A DNA stretch of 64,000 nt, from the NCBI GenBank assembly GCA_021775555.1, contig JAJFHP010000026.1, positions 1-64,000 on the forward strand, given 5' to 3'. This stretch comes from Hyphomicrobiales bacterium. Its GTDB lineage: Bacteria > Pseudomonadota > Alphaproteobacteria > Rhizobiales > Methyloligellaceae. The notes under the pieces were generated by a model, which worked only from the letters and a program-made list of their open reading frames with translations, ran no database searches and was not told the origin of the DNA. This document shows positions 53,005 through 61,650 of the stretch, piece after piece. How positions within the stretch are numbered: position 1 is the stretch's first letter; each line of letters opens with the position of its first letter. The position numbers were made by a program, and so were the translations under genes.

Positions 53005-53541
53005 CTAGGCCTCCAGCTGCACTTGGTTCGGGTCGACGATATTTTCAGAGCCTGTACCAGAGCGCCGCTCCACTCCCGAATAGTTTGGATTGATATAGCG
53101 TCTGCGATCAGGACCGAAATAAGATTTGGTACGAATAAAATCTCGCGGATTTGCAACTACATTCTGAATGCGCCGGTAAAGCGCGGTCGCCGAAACCGGT
53201 TTACACAGGAATTCCGTAGCGCCTGCATCGCGTGCCGCAATCACATGTTTCTTTTCCGAGTAGGCGGACAAAACAATGATCGGCAGGAAAGGTGAGCGGC
53301 ACCCTTCGGGATTGCGGATCATTCTGGTAAGCTCGATGCCATCGAAAATAGGCATTGTGATATCTGTGATTAGAATATCGGGGGAGTAGGCCTCGACCGC
53401 TTCCAGGCCCGAAGCCCCGTCTTCAGCTTCATAGATTTCACGGCAGCCAAAAGCACGCAGCAAGGTACGCACGATACGGCGCATATGCGCGTTATCATCC
53501 GCGACCACGAATCTCAACTCGTCGAACGCGATTTTGGCCAT
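53005..53541 (-). CDS. Receiver-domain response regulator (CheY-like) with arginine-rich tail
   Basis: This 178-residue protein has one receiver domain (about 8-130): acidic pair Asp15-Asp16, phospho-acceptor Asp60 in ILITDITMP, Ser92 and Lys114 in FLCKPVSA. A 48-residue tail carries FGPDRRRYINP and SGVERRSGTG, motifs seen in a group of alphaproteobacterial single-domain regulators. There is no DNA-binding or enzymatic output. The ATG at 53541 starts the conserved region; the longer frame to 53634 is unlikely. It is paired with the Hpt gene. Confidence 0.9.
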   Translation of the reverse strand: MAKIAFDELRFVVADDNAHMRRIVRTLLRAFGCREIYEAEDGASGLEAVEAYSPDILITDITMPIFDGIELTRMIRNPEGCRSPFLPIIVLSAYSEKKHVIAARDAGATEFLCKPVSATALYRRIQNVVANPRDFIRTKSYFGPDRRRYINPNYSGVERRSGTGSENIVDPNQVQLEA

Positions 53542-53623
53542 ACGCAAACAACTCGGAACTGTGCGGCGTGAAGTGCGCCGCTGACTCAGATTTTGAAACC
53601 TGGACCATCGTCTCGCTGTAAGC

Positions 53624-53638
53624 TTAACAATCACTAAA
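53624..53638 (-). promoter_or_regulatory. Candidate CtrA-type box upstream of the response regulator gene
   Basis: On the minus strand TTTAGTGATTGTTAA fits TTAA-N7-TTAA at 7 of 8 positions. It ends 83 bp before the ATG at 53541. A chance match is possible. Confidence 0.3.
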
Positions 53639-53670
53639 CCCTGGCTATCAGATGCGCGATATTTTCCGTA

Positions 53671-54453
53671 CTAGTAGCGGAACTGTTCTGCCAGAATGCG
53701 CTCATCAAGGGCGTGATCGGAATCGAACATCATATGCATGTCGATCGAGGGGTCTTCTTCGACTGAAATGTCGAGAACAGACTGGAATTCGGTGTGATCT
53801 GCCACGGCGTTGACCGGGCGTTTATCCGCTTCCAGAACTTCCACGCGCACCTTGGCATCATTCGACAGCAGGGCACCGCGCCAACGCCGCGGCCGGAATG
53901 GGCTGATGGGAGTTAAAGCCAGGAGCTGGGCGTTAATCGGCAATATGGGGCCGTAGGCGGAGTGATTATAGGCTGTGCTTCCCGCCGGTGTTGCAACCAG
54001 AACCCCGTCGCAAATCATCTCCTCCATGCGCAATTTTCCATCAACCCAGATTCTGAGCTTTGCAGCCTGATACGAGGCGCGAAACAGCGCGACCTCGTTG
54101 ATGGCGAGGGCTTCTTGAGTTTTGTTCCCGTCTCCGCGCACCTCCATGCGCAGGGGGTGAATGACGCTTGTCTTGGCTGCGGCAAGGCGCTCTCGCAGAC
54201 TTTCTTCGTTATAGTCGTTCATCAAAAAGCCGACTGAGCCGCGATGCATTCCATAGATCGGGACTTTTGTGTTCATGTGGGCATGAAGCGTTTGCAGCAT
54301 GAGTCCGTCACCGCCAAGGGCGACAATCGCATCGGCATCATCGGGATCTGCATTGCCATAATGAGAAATCAGCCTGTCTGCCGCTTCCCGGGCATCCCGA
54401 TGATCGCTGGCCACAAACGCGATATTTTCGAATGTATTCTTGTTGTTTGCCAT
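53671..54453 (-). CDS. nadK: NAD kinase
   Basis: This 260-residue enzyme phosphorylates NAD to NADP. The catalytic GGDG motif is at 47-50 ([12 protein letters not shown]), followed by [21 protein letters not shown] and the NAD-binding block [16 protein letters not shown]. It is the short alphaproteobacterial form. It is divergent from cutA. Confidence 0.96.
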   Translation of the reverse strand: MANNKNTFENIAFVASDHRDAREAADRLISHYGNADPDDADAIVALGGDGLMLQTLHAHMNTKVPIYGMHRGSVGFLMNDYNEESLRERLAAAKTSVIHPLRMEVRGDGNKTQEALAINEVALFRASYQAAKLRIWVDGKLRMEEMICDGVLVATPAGSTAYNHSAYGPILPINAQLLALTPISPFRPRRWRGALLSNDAKVRVEVLEADKRPVNAVADHTEFQSVLDISVEEDPSIDMHMMFDSDHALDERILAEQFRY

Positions 54454-54563
54454 GATGGTTCAACTCTCGGCTCCATGGGTGGGCACTATAGACGCAAGGC
54501 GCTACCCCGTGCGAGCGTGTTTGGCGCATCGCGCACCCAAATTGCAAGGCAAGGGGGTAATAT

Positions 54564-54899
54564 ATGGGTCACGAGACAGATCCTGTCCTGATCTATACAA
54601 CTTTCGATAACTCTGATGACGCCAGGAAAGTGGGCAGGGAGCTGGTCATGTCCAGGCTTGCAGCCTGCGTCAACATCATCCCCTCGATGACATCCATTTA
54701 TGTATGGCAGGGGGAGCTCCAGGAGGAGGGCGAAGTTGTGATGCTGATCAAGACCCGCAAAGGTTGTCAGGCGCAAGCTCTTCAACAAACCAAGGAGTTG
54801 CATCCATATGACACGCCCGCCTTGCTTGTGATCGAGCCACGAACTGTCGACAAGGATTTTGCCGCATGGATTGCTGATCAGACAGGCATGCATTCATAA
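54564..54899 (+). CDS. cutA: Divalent cation tolerance protein CutA
   Basis: This 111-residue protein has the trimeric CutA1 fold: YTTFDNSDDARKVGRELV, LAACVNIIPSMTSIYVWQGELQ and HPYDTPALLVIEP. CutA was linked to copper tolerance in E. coli, but the molecular role is unclear. It is divergent from nadK. Confidence 0.93.
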   Translation: MGHETDPVLIYTTFDNSDDARKVGRELVMSRLAACVNIIPSMTSIYVWQGELQEEGEVVMLIKTRKGCQAQALQQTKELHPYDTPALLVIEPRTVDKDFAAWIADQTGMHS

Positions 54900-54913
54900 C
54901 AATGCGCAAAAAA

Positions 54914-54945
54914 ATCCGGCGGGTGCTTTGGTGCGCCCACCGGAT
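54914..54945 (-). terminator. Intrinsic terminator facing a hidden small gene
   Basis: The stem is ATCCGG paired with CCGGAT plus GGGTGC paired with GCGCCC (one T-G pair, one C/A mismatch) around a 6-nt loop. It is followed on the minus strand by seven T residues (A-run 54908-54914). There is no T-run on the plus side, so it points to a minus-strand transcript from the right, where the 38-codon gene lies. Confidence 0.75.
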
Positions 54946-55085
54946 GGGATGAAAGTTGGTACGCGTTACTGGAACGCACTTTTACTGGCTTATGCCTGAT
55001 CTGCTTTATCGCAGTTTCAGTATCCTTTGGTCTGTCATAAACGGCCCATCGTTGCAGGCCGCAAGAATCTCAATCTGTTGCCTAA

Positions 55086-55202
55086 CTACCCGATAGTTGT
55101 GCCCAGGCCGAGTATGGTCCAGATGGACGCTGCCATAGCTAAGCCTAGCCAGAAATGCTTCGGGAATGTCTTGCCTACTTGGGGAATGCAGGGAAACGAC
55201 AT
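55086..55202 (-). CDS. Predicted 38-residue single-pass membrane peptide
   Basis: This is a short frame starting at the ATG at 55202 with a very strong site, AAGGAGGCAAGAG, directly before it, and ending with TAG at 55086. The peptide begins MSFPCIPQVGKTFPKHFW. A hydrophobic helix follows (WLGLAMAASIWTILGLG, about 18-34), so it should sit in the membrane with a basic N-terminal side. I recognise no homologue. Support comes from the ribosome-binding site, a TATAAT element about 100 bp upstream (55301-55306, minus strand) and a good terminator downstream. Confidence 0.5.
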   Translation of the reverse strand: MSFPCIPQVGKTFPKHFWLGLAMAASIWTILGLGTTIG

Positions 55203-55721
55203 CTCTTGCCTCCTTCGCTAGGCCGATCAGAAGGGCGAGAAGGTGAGTCTCTAGTTTTCTTGGTCTTATTCCCCCGCCTGTTCGGCGATTAACATTTGGA
55301 ATTATAGCACAGAATATCTAGAATGCGAGGCAGTAAATACAGGAAAATTATGACAATTTCTCAACAAGAAAATCTAATAAACATGTATGTAAAAATAATT
55401 ATAATTCTAAAATAATATATTTAATATGACCTATTTCATGAATAAGTGATATATATCAATCATATATACTATATTATGACACAATAATACTATGTTTGCC
55501 ATTCTTGCGCCCTATTTTAGCCGCAATCAAACACTTTTAAAACTCATTTTGACTTCAGATGTTAGGCAAATAATCTTATCCGAAGGGCTTGATTGGATAG
55601 GTGCGTTGCATTTTTAGCGCTGGTGGCAAATCAAATTTAACGACCTTCTGCTATTTCGGTGAGTCGGCACGCATATGTGCCCAATTTGTTCAATCTAACC
55701 AGAAATACTCCGGGGTCTGCG
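55203..55721. other. Non-coding, strongly AT-rich region between the small peptide gene and aat
   Basis: A minus-strand TATAAT lies at 55301-55306. Bases 55320-55510 are strongly AT-rich and contain the palindrome TGATATATATCA, part of the FNR-like sequence GTGATATATATCAA (55446-55459, 9 of 10 fixed positions). The rest (55510-55721) shows no gene. AT-rich DNA like this is a typical target of MucR-type silencers. Confidence 0.45.
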
Positions 55722-56645
55722 ATGAGTTCCACCAGCGAAACGACAGTAGCTACGTCTGTCTATGAGGGCACAGACAACATAAAAACGACACCTCCCGAGG
55801 TCCTGCCGGATCTCCTGCGTCGCTGGATTCTGGGAGTGGCATGGAGCCTGAAACCGCCGCGCACATGGGGTGTTCCTGCAACTTTGTGGATGGTTGCATC
55901 CCACTATACGGGGTTGCGCGAGGTTGATGAGGGCGTGCCAAATCCTGAATTGGCATTTTCCAATCCAGATGGTCTCGCCGGTATTTGCCACGATATGGGT
56001 GTGGATAGCCTCATGGCGGGCTACAGGGCAGGATTATTTCCATTTTCACATATAGGTCCACAAAAATGGTGGGCCCCCAGCACGCGTATGGTGTTGCGCC
56101 TGTCGGATTTTCATATGGAGAAGAATTTACGCCGCCGTTTGAGGAATAAACATTACACGGTGACGTTCGATAAAGCCTTTGAAGAGGTGGTTCTGGGATG
56201 TGGTGAACCACGCCCGGGACGCCCGAAACTTACATGGGTGACGCCCGATGTGATCGATGCGTATATGGCCTTGCACAGGGCAGGTCATGCGCACTCGGTA
56301 GAGGCTTGGGATGCGGAAGGTAATCTTGCCGGCGGTGCGTTTGGCGTCGCCGCAGGCCAGGTATTCTTCACCGAATCCCAGTTCACCCGTCAGAGGGACG
56401 CGTCAAAAGTGGCTTTCGCAACACTCAATTGTCACATGCAGAAATGGGGCTTCGTCCTCAATGATGGTAAATTCCATACCGGACATCTTTCCCAAGCAGG
56501 TTTTCAGCTGATGCCGCGCAGCCAGTTCAATGCATTGCTGGCACGCCATTGTCCTTTGCCAGGCAATGATGGTCCGTGGGCAATCGATGAAACGCTTGAT
56601 GTCGGCGGCTGGGATCCCAGGACTGGAATCGTCACAGCACCCTGA
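55722..56645 (+). CDS. aat: Leucyl/phenylalanyl-tRNA-protein transferase family protein (extended)
   Basis: This 307-residue protein is longer than the usual 200-250. The conserved core is present: YRAGLFPFSHIGPQKWWAP, LTWVTPDVIDAYMALHRAGHAHSVE, GGAFGVAAGQVFFTESQF and the C-terminal HLSQAGFQLMPRSQF. Aat attaches Leu or Phe to N-terminal Lys/Arg of proteins for degradation by ClpAP. Several usual residues differ (FTESQF where GESMF is common), and there are N- and C-terminal additions, so this could be a divergent paralogue. The ATG at 55722 is preferred over the GTG at 55659. Confidence 0.8.
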   Translation: MSSTSETTVATSVYEGTDNIKTTPPEVLPDLLRRWILGVAWSLKPPRTWGVPATLWMVASHYTGLREVDEGVPNPELAFSNPDGLAGICHDMGVDSLMAGYRAGLFPFSHIGPQKWWAPSTRMVLRLSDFHMEKNLRRRLRNKHYTVTFDKAFEEVVLGCGEPRPGRPKLTWVTPDVIDAYMALHRAGHAHSVEAWDAEGNLAGGAFGVAAGQVFFTESQFTRQRDASKVAFATLNCHMQKWGFVLNDGKFHTGHLSQAGFQLMPRSQFNALLARHCPLPGNDGPWAIDETLDVGGWDPRTGIVTAP

Positions 56646-56662
56646 CTCCGGAAAAGACGCCC

Positions 56663-57724
56663 CTAAAGCGCCTTGCAAACTGCCTCGGTAACCTCATCGG
56701 TTCCAGCCTGGCCGCCCAGATCACGCGGTAGTGCTGAACCATCTCCTGTGACGGTTTCAATTGCCCTGAAGAGTAAGGTAGCTGCCTCGTGCTCACCCAG
56801 ATGGTCCAGCATCAGTGATGCGGACCAGAAGGAACCAAGCGGGTTTGCGGTGCCGTGACCCATAATATCGAAGGCGGAACCATGAATGGGTTCGAACATG
56901 GACGGGTTTTCGCGTTCAGGGTTGATATTGCCCGTGGGCGCGAGGCCCAGTGAGCCTGAAAGAGCGGCTGCCAGATCACTCAGCACATCGGCATGAAGAT
57001 TTGTCGCTATCACCGTGTCAATGCTTTCAGGGTCTGTCACGAAACGCGCCGCCATTGCGTCCACAAGCACCCGGTCGGTCTTGATGTCGGGGTAGTCGGC
57101 GCTGGTTTTTTCAAACACCTCATCCCACAAAACCATGGCATGGCGTTGTGCATTGGATTTAGTGACAAAAGTCAGCTTCTTGCGCGGACGCGAACGGGCA
57201 ATGTCAAATGCGAAACGCTGGATGCGCTCTGCGCCACTGCGCGTGATGACTGAGACGTCAAGCCCGACTTCGTTGGAGAGGTCCTGATGAACGCGTCCCC
57301 CCGCGCCTGAATATTCACCTTCGGAATTTTCCCGCACGATGAACCAGTCAATGGTCTCGGACGTGCCGTTCTTGAGCGGGCTGGAGAGGCCGGGCAGCAA
57401 TTTCGTTGGTCTGATATTGGCGTATTGATCAAGGCCCTGGCAGATCGCCAGCCGCAATTTCCAGAGTGAAATATGATCGGGCACGCGCGGGTCGCCGGCG
57501 GAGCCGAAAAAAATGGCGTCGAAGCCGCGCAAGGTGTCCAGTGCATCATTCGGCATCATTTCGCCGGTTTCGAGATATTGGTCACTGCCCCAGGGCAGTG
57601 TTTTGAATTCAATCGAAAGACCGTTCTTCTGCTGCGCCAGATGTTCGAGTACGCGACATCCGGCGGCAATCACTTCCTTGCCGATACCATCGCCAGGAAT
57701 TGCGGCGATACGATAGGTCCCCAC
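56663..57724 (-). CDS. ttuC: Tartrate dehydrogenase-like (isocitrate/isopropylmalate dehydrogenase family)
   Basis: This 353-residue protein belongs to the beta-decarboxylating dehydrogenases: IPGDGIGKEV at the N-terminus, WFIVRENSEGEYSGAGGR, the catalytic Lys region LTFVTKSNAQRHA, VDAMAARFVTDP, LSDLAAALSGSLGLAPTGNI and FEPIHGSAFDI. Whole-length features fit tartrate dehydrogenase/decarboxylase (D-malate dehydrogenase is close). It is divergent from the 3-hydroxyacid dehydrogenase-like gene, in a cluster for small hydroxyacids. Confidence 0.88.
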   Translation of the reverse strand: MGTYRIAAIPGDGIGKEVIAAGCRVLEHLAQQKNGLSIEFKTLPWGSDQYLETGEMMPNDALDTLRGFDAIFFGSAGDPRVPDHISLWKLRLAICQGLDQYANIRPTKLLPGLSSPLKNGTSETIDWFIVRENSEGEYSGAGGRVHQDLSNEVGLDVSVITRSGAERIQRFAFDIARSRPRKKLTFVTKSNAQRHAMVLWDEVFEKTSADYPDIKTDRVLVDAMAARFVTDPESIDTVIATNLHADVLSDLAAALSGSLGLAPTGNINPERENPSMFEPIHGSAFDIMGHGTANPLGSFWSASLMLDHLGEHEAATLLFRAIETVTGDGSALPRDLGGQAGTDEVTEAVCKAL

Positions 57725-57838
57725 CTTCGCGTCCTTTCTTGTTCTTGAATTTCTGTTGGTATGTTTTTACTGGCGTGTGTGTTCATCTCATCATAGCAAA
57801 CGGGAATGATATCGGCAGATGTTTTCAGGAGAAATAAT

Positions 57839-58726
57839 ATGTCCTTGCAACACACTATCGGGTTTATCGGAACGGGGATCATGGGGTTGCACATGGCCCG
57901 TCGTCTTGCCCAGGCCGGACACCGGGTAACGGCCTGGAACAGAACTCAATCGAAAGCCGAGCCACTGGAGGAATTTGACGTACACATCGCCGCCAACGTG
58001 GCGGACGCCGCAAAGGGCGCCGATATCGTGATCGTTATGGTGAGTGACGGTCCTGCCAGCGATGATGTCATTCTGGGTGAGGGCGGGATCCTGGAACAGA
58101 TGGGTGAGGGGACAATCCTGCTCGTGATGAGTTCAATTCCCATGGAGACGGCCATGTCCCAGGGAAAGGCATCGCAAGTGTGCGGCGTGCGGTATCTCGA
58201 TGCCCCGGTATCGGGGGGTGAACCAGGCGCACGCGATGGCAAAATGACAATTATGGCGGGTGGCGATACAGAGGCGTTTAAGGAGTTACAGCCGGTCTTC
58301 GCGGTGATGGGCCGCTCGACCCATGTGGGACCGGCGGGCACAGGCTCTCTCGCCAAGCTCGCCAACCAGGTGATTGTCGGGAATACCATCCAGACAGTGG
58401 CAGAGGCTTTGCTGCTGGTGGAATCAGGCGGCGCTGATCCCGGTGCCGTAATTGAGGCCCTAAAGGGCGGCTTCGCCGATTCCCCGATCCTGCAAAATCA
58501 TGGGAAGCGTATGATTGAAGGGAACTTCAAGCCAGGCGGGCGCTGCCAAATCCAGCTAAAGGATACGCTTACCGCAGAAGAGCTTGGAAAATCATTCGGT
58601 GTTGTGATGCCGATGACAGGCCAGGCGCGAGTAACTTACCAGAATCTGGTTGAAAACGGACAGGGCAACCTGGACCACAATGCGGCTTATCTGGACGTGG
58701 CTCGGCGAAGCGGTAAGGAATTATAA
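57839..58726 (+). CDS. NAD(P)-dependent beta-hydroxyacid dehydrogenase (tartronate semialdehyde reductase-like)
   Basis: This 295-residue protein has the 3-hydroxyisobutyrate dehydrogenase layout: Rossmann loop GFIGTGIMGLHMARRL, substrate block DAPVSGGEPGARDG, catalytic Lys in KLANQVIVGNTIQ and NAD region KDTLTAEELGKSFG. The overall pattern is close to 2-hydroxy-3-oxopropionate reductase (GarR/GlxR), which turns tartronate semialdehyde into D-glycerate. The ATG at 57839 follows AGGAGAAA. It is divergent from the tartrate dehydrogenase gene. Confidence 0.88.
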   Translation: MSLQHTIGFIGTGIMGLHMARRLAQAGHRVTAWNRTQSKAEPLEEFDVHIAANVADAAKGADIVIVMVSDGPASDDVILGEGGILEQMGEGTILLVMSSIPMETAMSQGKASQVCGVRYLDAPVSGGEPGARDGKMTIMAGGDTEAFKELQPVFAVMGRSTHVGPAGTGSLAKLANQVIVGNTIQTVAEALLLVESGGADPGAVIEALKGGFADSPILQNHGKRMIEGNFKPGGRCQIQLKDTLTAEELGKSFGVVMPMTGQARVTYQNLVENGQGNLDHNAAYLDVARRSGKEL

Positions 58727-58854
58727 GGACCAGAAGCATAATTTACATTGATCCTGGGAATTCCAAAACCTGCCAACCGGGTATATTTCCCTTGAAATTC
58801 ACTGCTTGCGCGGTTCATGTCAGAGTAATCCTGTTTCGAATGTGAGCTGACGCC

Positions 58855-61098
58855 TTGATACAACTCCGCAAACTTGGCCACCGGCCCACGCAGGGCCTGA
58901 ATGGCGCTGGAGTAGCCTCGCTCTTTCGGGACGGCTTGAGCGGTCTCGTTTTTGCACTGGTTATAGTCACTTATTGTATTTCTTTCAGCGCACTCATTTT
59001 CCAGGGTGATCTTGCTGGAGGACTGACCCTTGGTCTGTCAACTCTTCTGACCGGTACGGTCATCACCTGTCTTATTGTTTCTCTGACCAGTACACTCTCT
59101 CCTGCTGGCGCTGGCCCTGACACTCCCGCTGTGGCCGTTATGAGCGTACTGGCGACTGCGATTGCCACCCACGCTGCCTCGACAGGCATGAGCGCGGAGT
59201 TGGCCACCATTCATGTCCTGATTGGTATCAGCGCGAGTACGCTTCTGACCGGGCTGTTGCTGTTCATGCTCGGGTCTTTGCGTCTGGGCATTTGGCTGCG
59301 TTTTGTTCCCTATCCGGTTATTGGAGGATTTCTTGCCGCCTCTGGTTGGCTGCTTGTAACAGGCGGTATCGAGGTGATGACGGGGGTTGCGCCGCAAATC
59401 TCAATCCTGTCCATTTCATCCTTGTTTGCATCTGAGCATTTGCCGCAATTTTTGCTTGGTATGAGTTTTGCTATTGGCGTTTTTTATATACGCCGAAAAG
59501 TCTTCGATAGCTTTCTGACGCTTCCTGTTGCCTTCTTTTCCCTCGTCATTATTTTCGATCTGGTTTTGCTCATATTCGGGTTTTCCGAGCAAATTGGCGG
59601 CCGTTCCAGCTGGTATCTGGAGGGTATGTCAGGCGTAAATTTATGGACGCCAATTCATGCCGTTGTAGAGACCGATATCGAGTGGGGTTCACTCGCGTTC
59701 AGTGCGGCCGAGATTGGCGCGGTGTGCGGCGTTACTGCGATATCGGTCCTGCTGGATGTATCCAGCCTTGAGGTGGCGCGCCAGCAGTCTGCCGATCTGG
59801 ATAAGGAACTGCGATATAACGGCGTGGCAAATATTGTGGCCGGTTTTGCTGGTGGGGCTGCGGGCAATCTCTCGCTGAGTGGCAGTATTCTCATCCAGGA
59901 AGCCGGAGCGGTATCGCGCTTGAGTGGTGTTGCCGCGGCCGGGTTCTGCGCAATAGTGCTTTTTTTTGGCGCTGATGTAGCGAGTTATATCCCGACGCCG
60001 CTTCTTGGTGGCCTGTTGGCCTATCTGGGTCTGGTTGTCCTCGCCGAGGCACTTATCCGCTCACCTGCACAGCGCTCACTCACTGAATTTCTGCTGGCCG
60101 GGGCGATCATGGCCGTGATCGTCTATTCGGGCTACTTGCTCGGCGTGGTGCTCGGCATTATCGGTGCGTGCCTGTTGTTCGCCATTTCTTACAGCCGCAT
60201 TGGCGTCGTGCGCCGGCACCTGACACGGCTTGAATTTGCAAGCAACGTCGAGCGTTCGCCCCATGAAACCGCTTTGCTCATGGAGCACGGCGCGCAGATT
60301 CACGCACTGTGGTTGTCCGGATTTATTTTCTTTGGCTCCTCGAACGGGCTGTTCGAGTTCGTTAAACGCACTATGGACAAACAGACAGATCCAAAAGTGC
60401 GATTTCTTGTTCTCGATTTCAGCGCCGTCCCGGGTCTCGATACCTCGGCGGTTCTGAGCCTGGTGAAGCTCAGGAACTACTGCGATGAACGCGCAGCCAA
60501 TATTTCCTTTGCCGGTCTAAATGAGTCGCTGCAGAATGCGTTTACCGCAGCCGGCATCGTTACGGAAAGCGGGCCCCACCGTGCATTTCCAGATCGCAAT
60601 GAAGCGCTTGAATGGTGTGAGAATGTACTGTTAAGCGGGCATGAGTCCGCCGAGGCGACCGAGGCCAGTTTCGAGCAATGGCTTGATGATGTTTTCGGCG
60701 GTGAACTGGAACCGAGCCGATTAATGTCTTATTTCGACAGACGCACCTTCAAGGAAGGTCAGGTGGTTCTGAAGCAGGGCGGGCAGTCAAATTCGGTGGA
60801 TTTACTTTCCACGGGCAGCATCGCAATCACCATCACGGATGCGAAGGGCAACTCAACGCGGCTTAGGCGAATGGCGGCGCAGACGGTGGTTGGTGAAATG
60901 GGCTTTTTCAGGAAAGCGCCAAGGGCCGCTGCAGTTATCGCGGAACAACCAACCGTAATTTACAGGCTTACGCGCAAAGGATTCGCACGCATGCAGGAGG
61001 AAGACCCAAAGGCGGCGGCAGCTTTTTACCGTCTCATCGTGCGTGTGCTTTCCGATCGGCTTGAATTTGCCAACCGTGAAATTTCAGCACTCATCTGA
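58855..61098 (+). CDS. SulP family anion transporter with STAS and cyclic-nucleotide-binding domains
   Basis: This 747-residue fusion has a membrane part of about 11-12 segments (residues 20-445; GDLAGGLTLGLSTLLTG, VPYPVIGGFLAASGWLL, LSGSILIQEAGAVSR), then a STAS domain (about 465-580; RFLVLDFSAVPGLDTSAV). At the C-terminus is a cNMP-binding-like domain (about 620-740; VVLKQGGQSNSVDLLSTG, VGEMGFFRKAPRAAAVIAEQP). SulP proteins carry sulfate, bicarbonate, oxalate or dicarboxylates. The start is a TTG at 58855. The regulatory domain suggests gating by a nucleotide, not tested. Confidence 0.92.
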   Translation: MIQLRKLGHRPTQGLNGAGVASLFRDGLSGLVFALVIVTYCISFSALIFQGDLAGGLTLGLSTLLTGTVITCLIVSLTSTLSPAGAGPDTPAVAVMSVLATAIATHAASTGMSAELATIHVLIGISASTLLTGLLLFMLGSLRLGIWLRFVPYPVIGGFLAASGWLLVTGGIEVMTGVAPQISILSISSLFASEHLPQFLLGMSFAIGVFYIRRKVFDSFLTLPVAFFSLVIIFDLVLLIFGFSEQIGGRSSWYLEGMSGVNLWTPIHAVVETDIEWGSLAFSAAEIGAVCGVTAISVLLDVSSLEVARQQSADLDKELRYNGVANIVAGFAGGAAGNLSLSGSILIQEAGAVSRLSGVAAAGFCAIVLFFGADVASYIPTPLLGGLLAYLGLVVLAEALIRSPAQRSLTEFLLAGAIMAVIVYSGYLLGVVLGIIGACLLFAISYSRIGVVRRHLTRLEFASNVERSPHETALLMEHGAQIHALWLSGFIFFGSSNGLFEFVKRTMDKQTDPKVRFLVLDFSAVPGLDTSAVLSLVKLRNYCDERAANISFAGLNESLQNAFTAAGIVTESGPHRAFPDRNEALEWCENVLLSGHESAEATEASFEQWLDDVFGGELEPSRLMSYFDRRTFKEGQVVLKQGGQSNSVDLLSTGSIAITITDAKGNSTRLRRMAAQTVVGEMGFFRKAPRAAAVIAEQPTVIYRLTRKGFARMQEEDPKAAAAFYRLIVRVLSDRLEFANREISALI

Positions 61099-61104
61099 TC
61101 TTGG

Positions 61105-61491
61105 CTAATAAGTGATAAGAATGGCGATGATTGCCACATAGGTCAGCATATGGCCCAGCTGGTCGAGACCGAACAAATACCAGAACCTTTGGTCCGTCTG
61201 GGTGAGTTCGTAGCGCTTCACCAGTTGCTCCTTGGCCCAATCAAGGTGGTAGTGCACAACAAATTCACCACAGATAATGGCTATTCCCAATCCGGCTGAA
61301 GAGGGCGGAAGGACCAGGAAAACGGGCAGCGTGAGCAGCGCCTGCAGAGTACTGTGAAGCAGACCCCCTGGGTGCCCGTATTTGCCCTTGTTCAGATACT
61401 GGTAGGAGGTTTGGAGAAAATAGTCTCCAATCGTGTGTTTGACCGACAGCACGACAAATCCCATGAGAATCGCGCAGGTGAGATCCGACAT
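61105..61491 (-). CDS. DUF3307 family membrane protein
   Basis: This 128-residue protein has three to four hydrophobic segments and the DUF3307 pattern: HTIGDYFLQTSYQYLNKGK, HSTLQALLTLP, EFVVHYHLDWAKEQL and LDQLGHMLTYVAII with conserved His and Asp. The family function is unknown. The ATG at 61491 follows AGAAGGTGG. It is convergent with the SulP gene. Confidence 0.88.
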   Translation of the reverse strand: MSDLTCAILMGFVVLSVKHTIGDYFLQTSYQYLNKGKYGHPGGLLHSTLQALLTLPVFLVLPPSSAGLGIAIICGEFVVHYHLDWAKEQLVKRYELTQTDQRFWYLFGLDQLGHMLTYVAIIAILITY

Positions 61492-61650
61492 CAAACCACC
61501 TTCTAGGTCATAAGCGCAGGCAAGACGCCTCGGCGCGATCTAGTGTGCTAGCAAACCCTAATTACGTTGTGTTTGCGAGTCTTGATTTCAACGAAATGTC
61601 AGACCCCTTTCAGGTCAGGGAATCCACAAGCAATTCAGTTTAGATGGGTT

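Noticed and set aside
55027-55221. A 64-codon plus-strand frame covering the 38-codon gene
   Set aside because: No ribosome-binding site or hydrophobic/domain pattern. The opposite strand carries the ordered promoter, ribosome-binding site, ORF and terminator signals.
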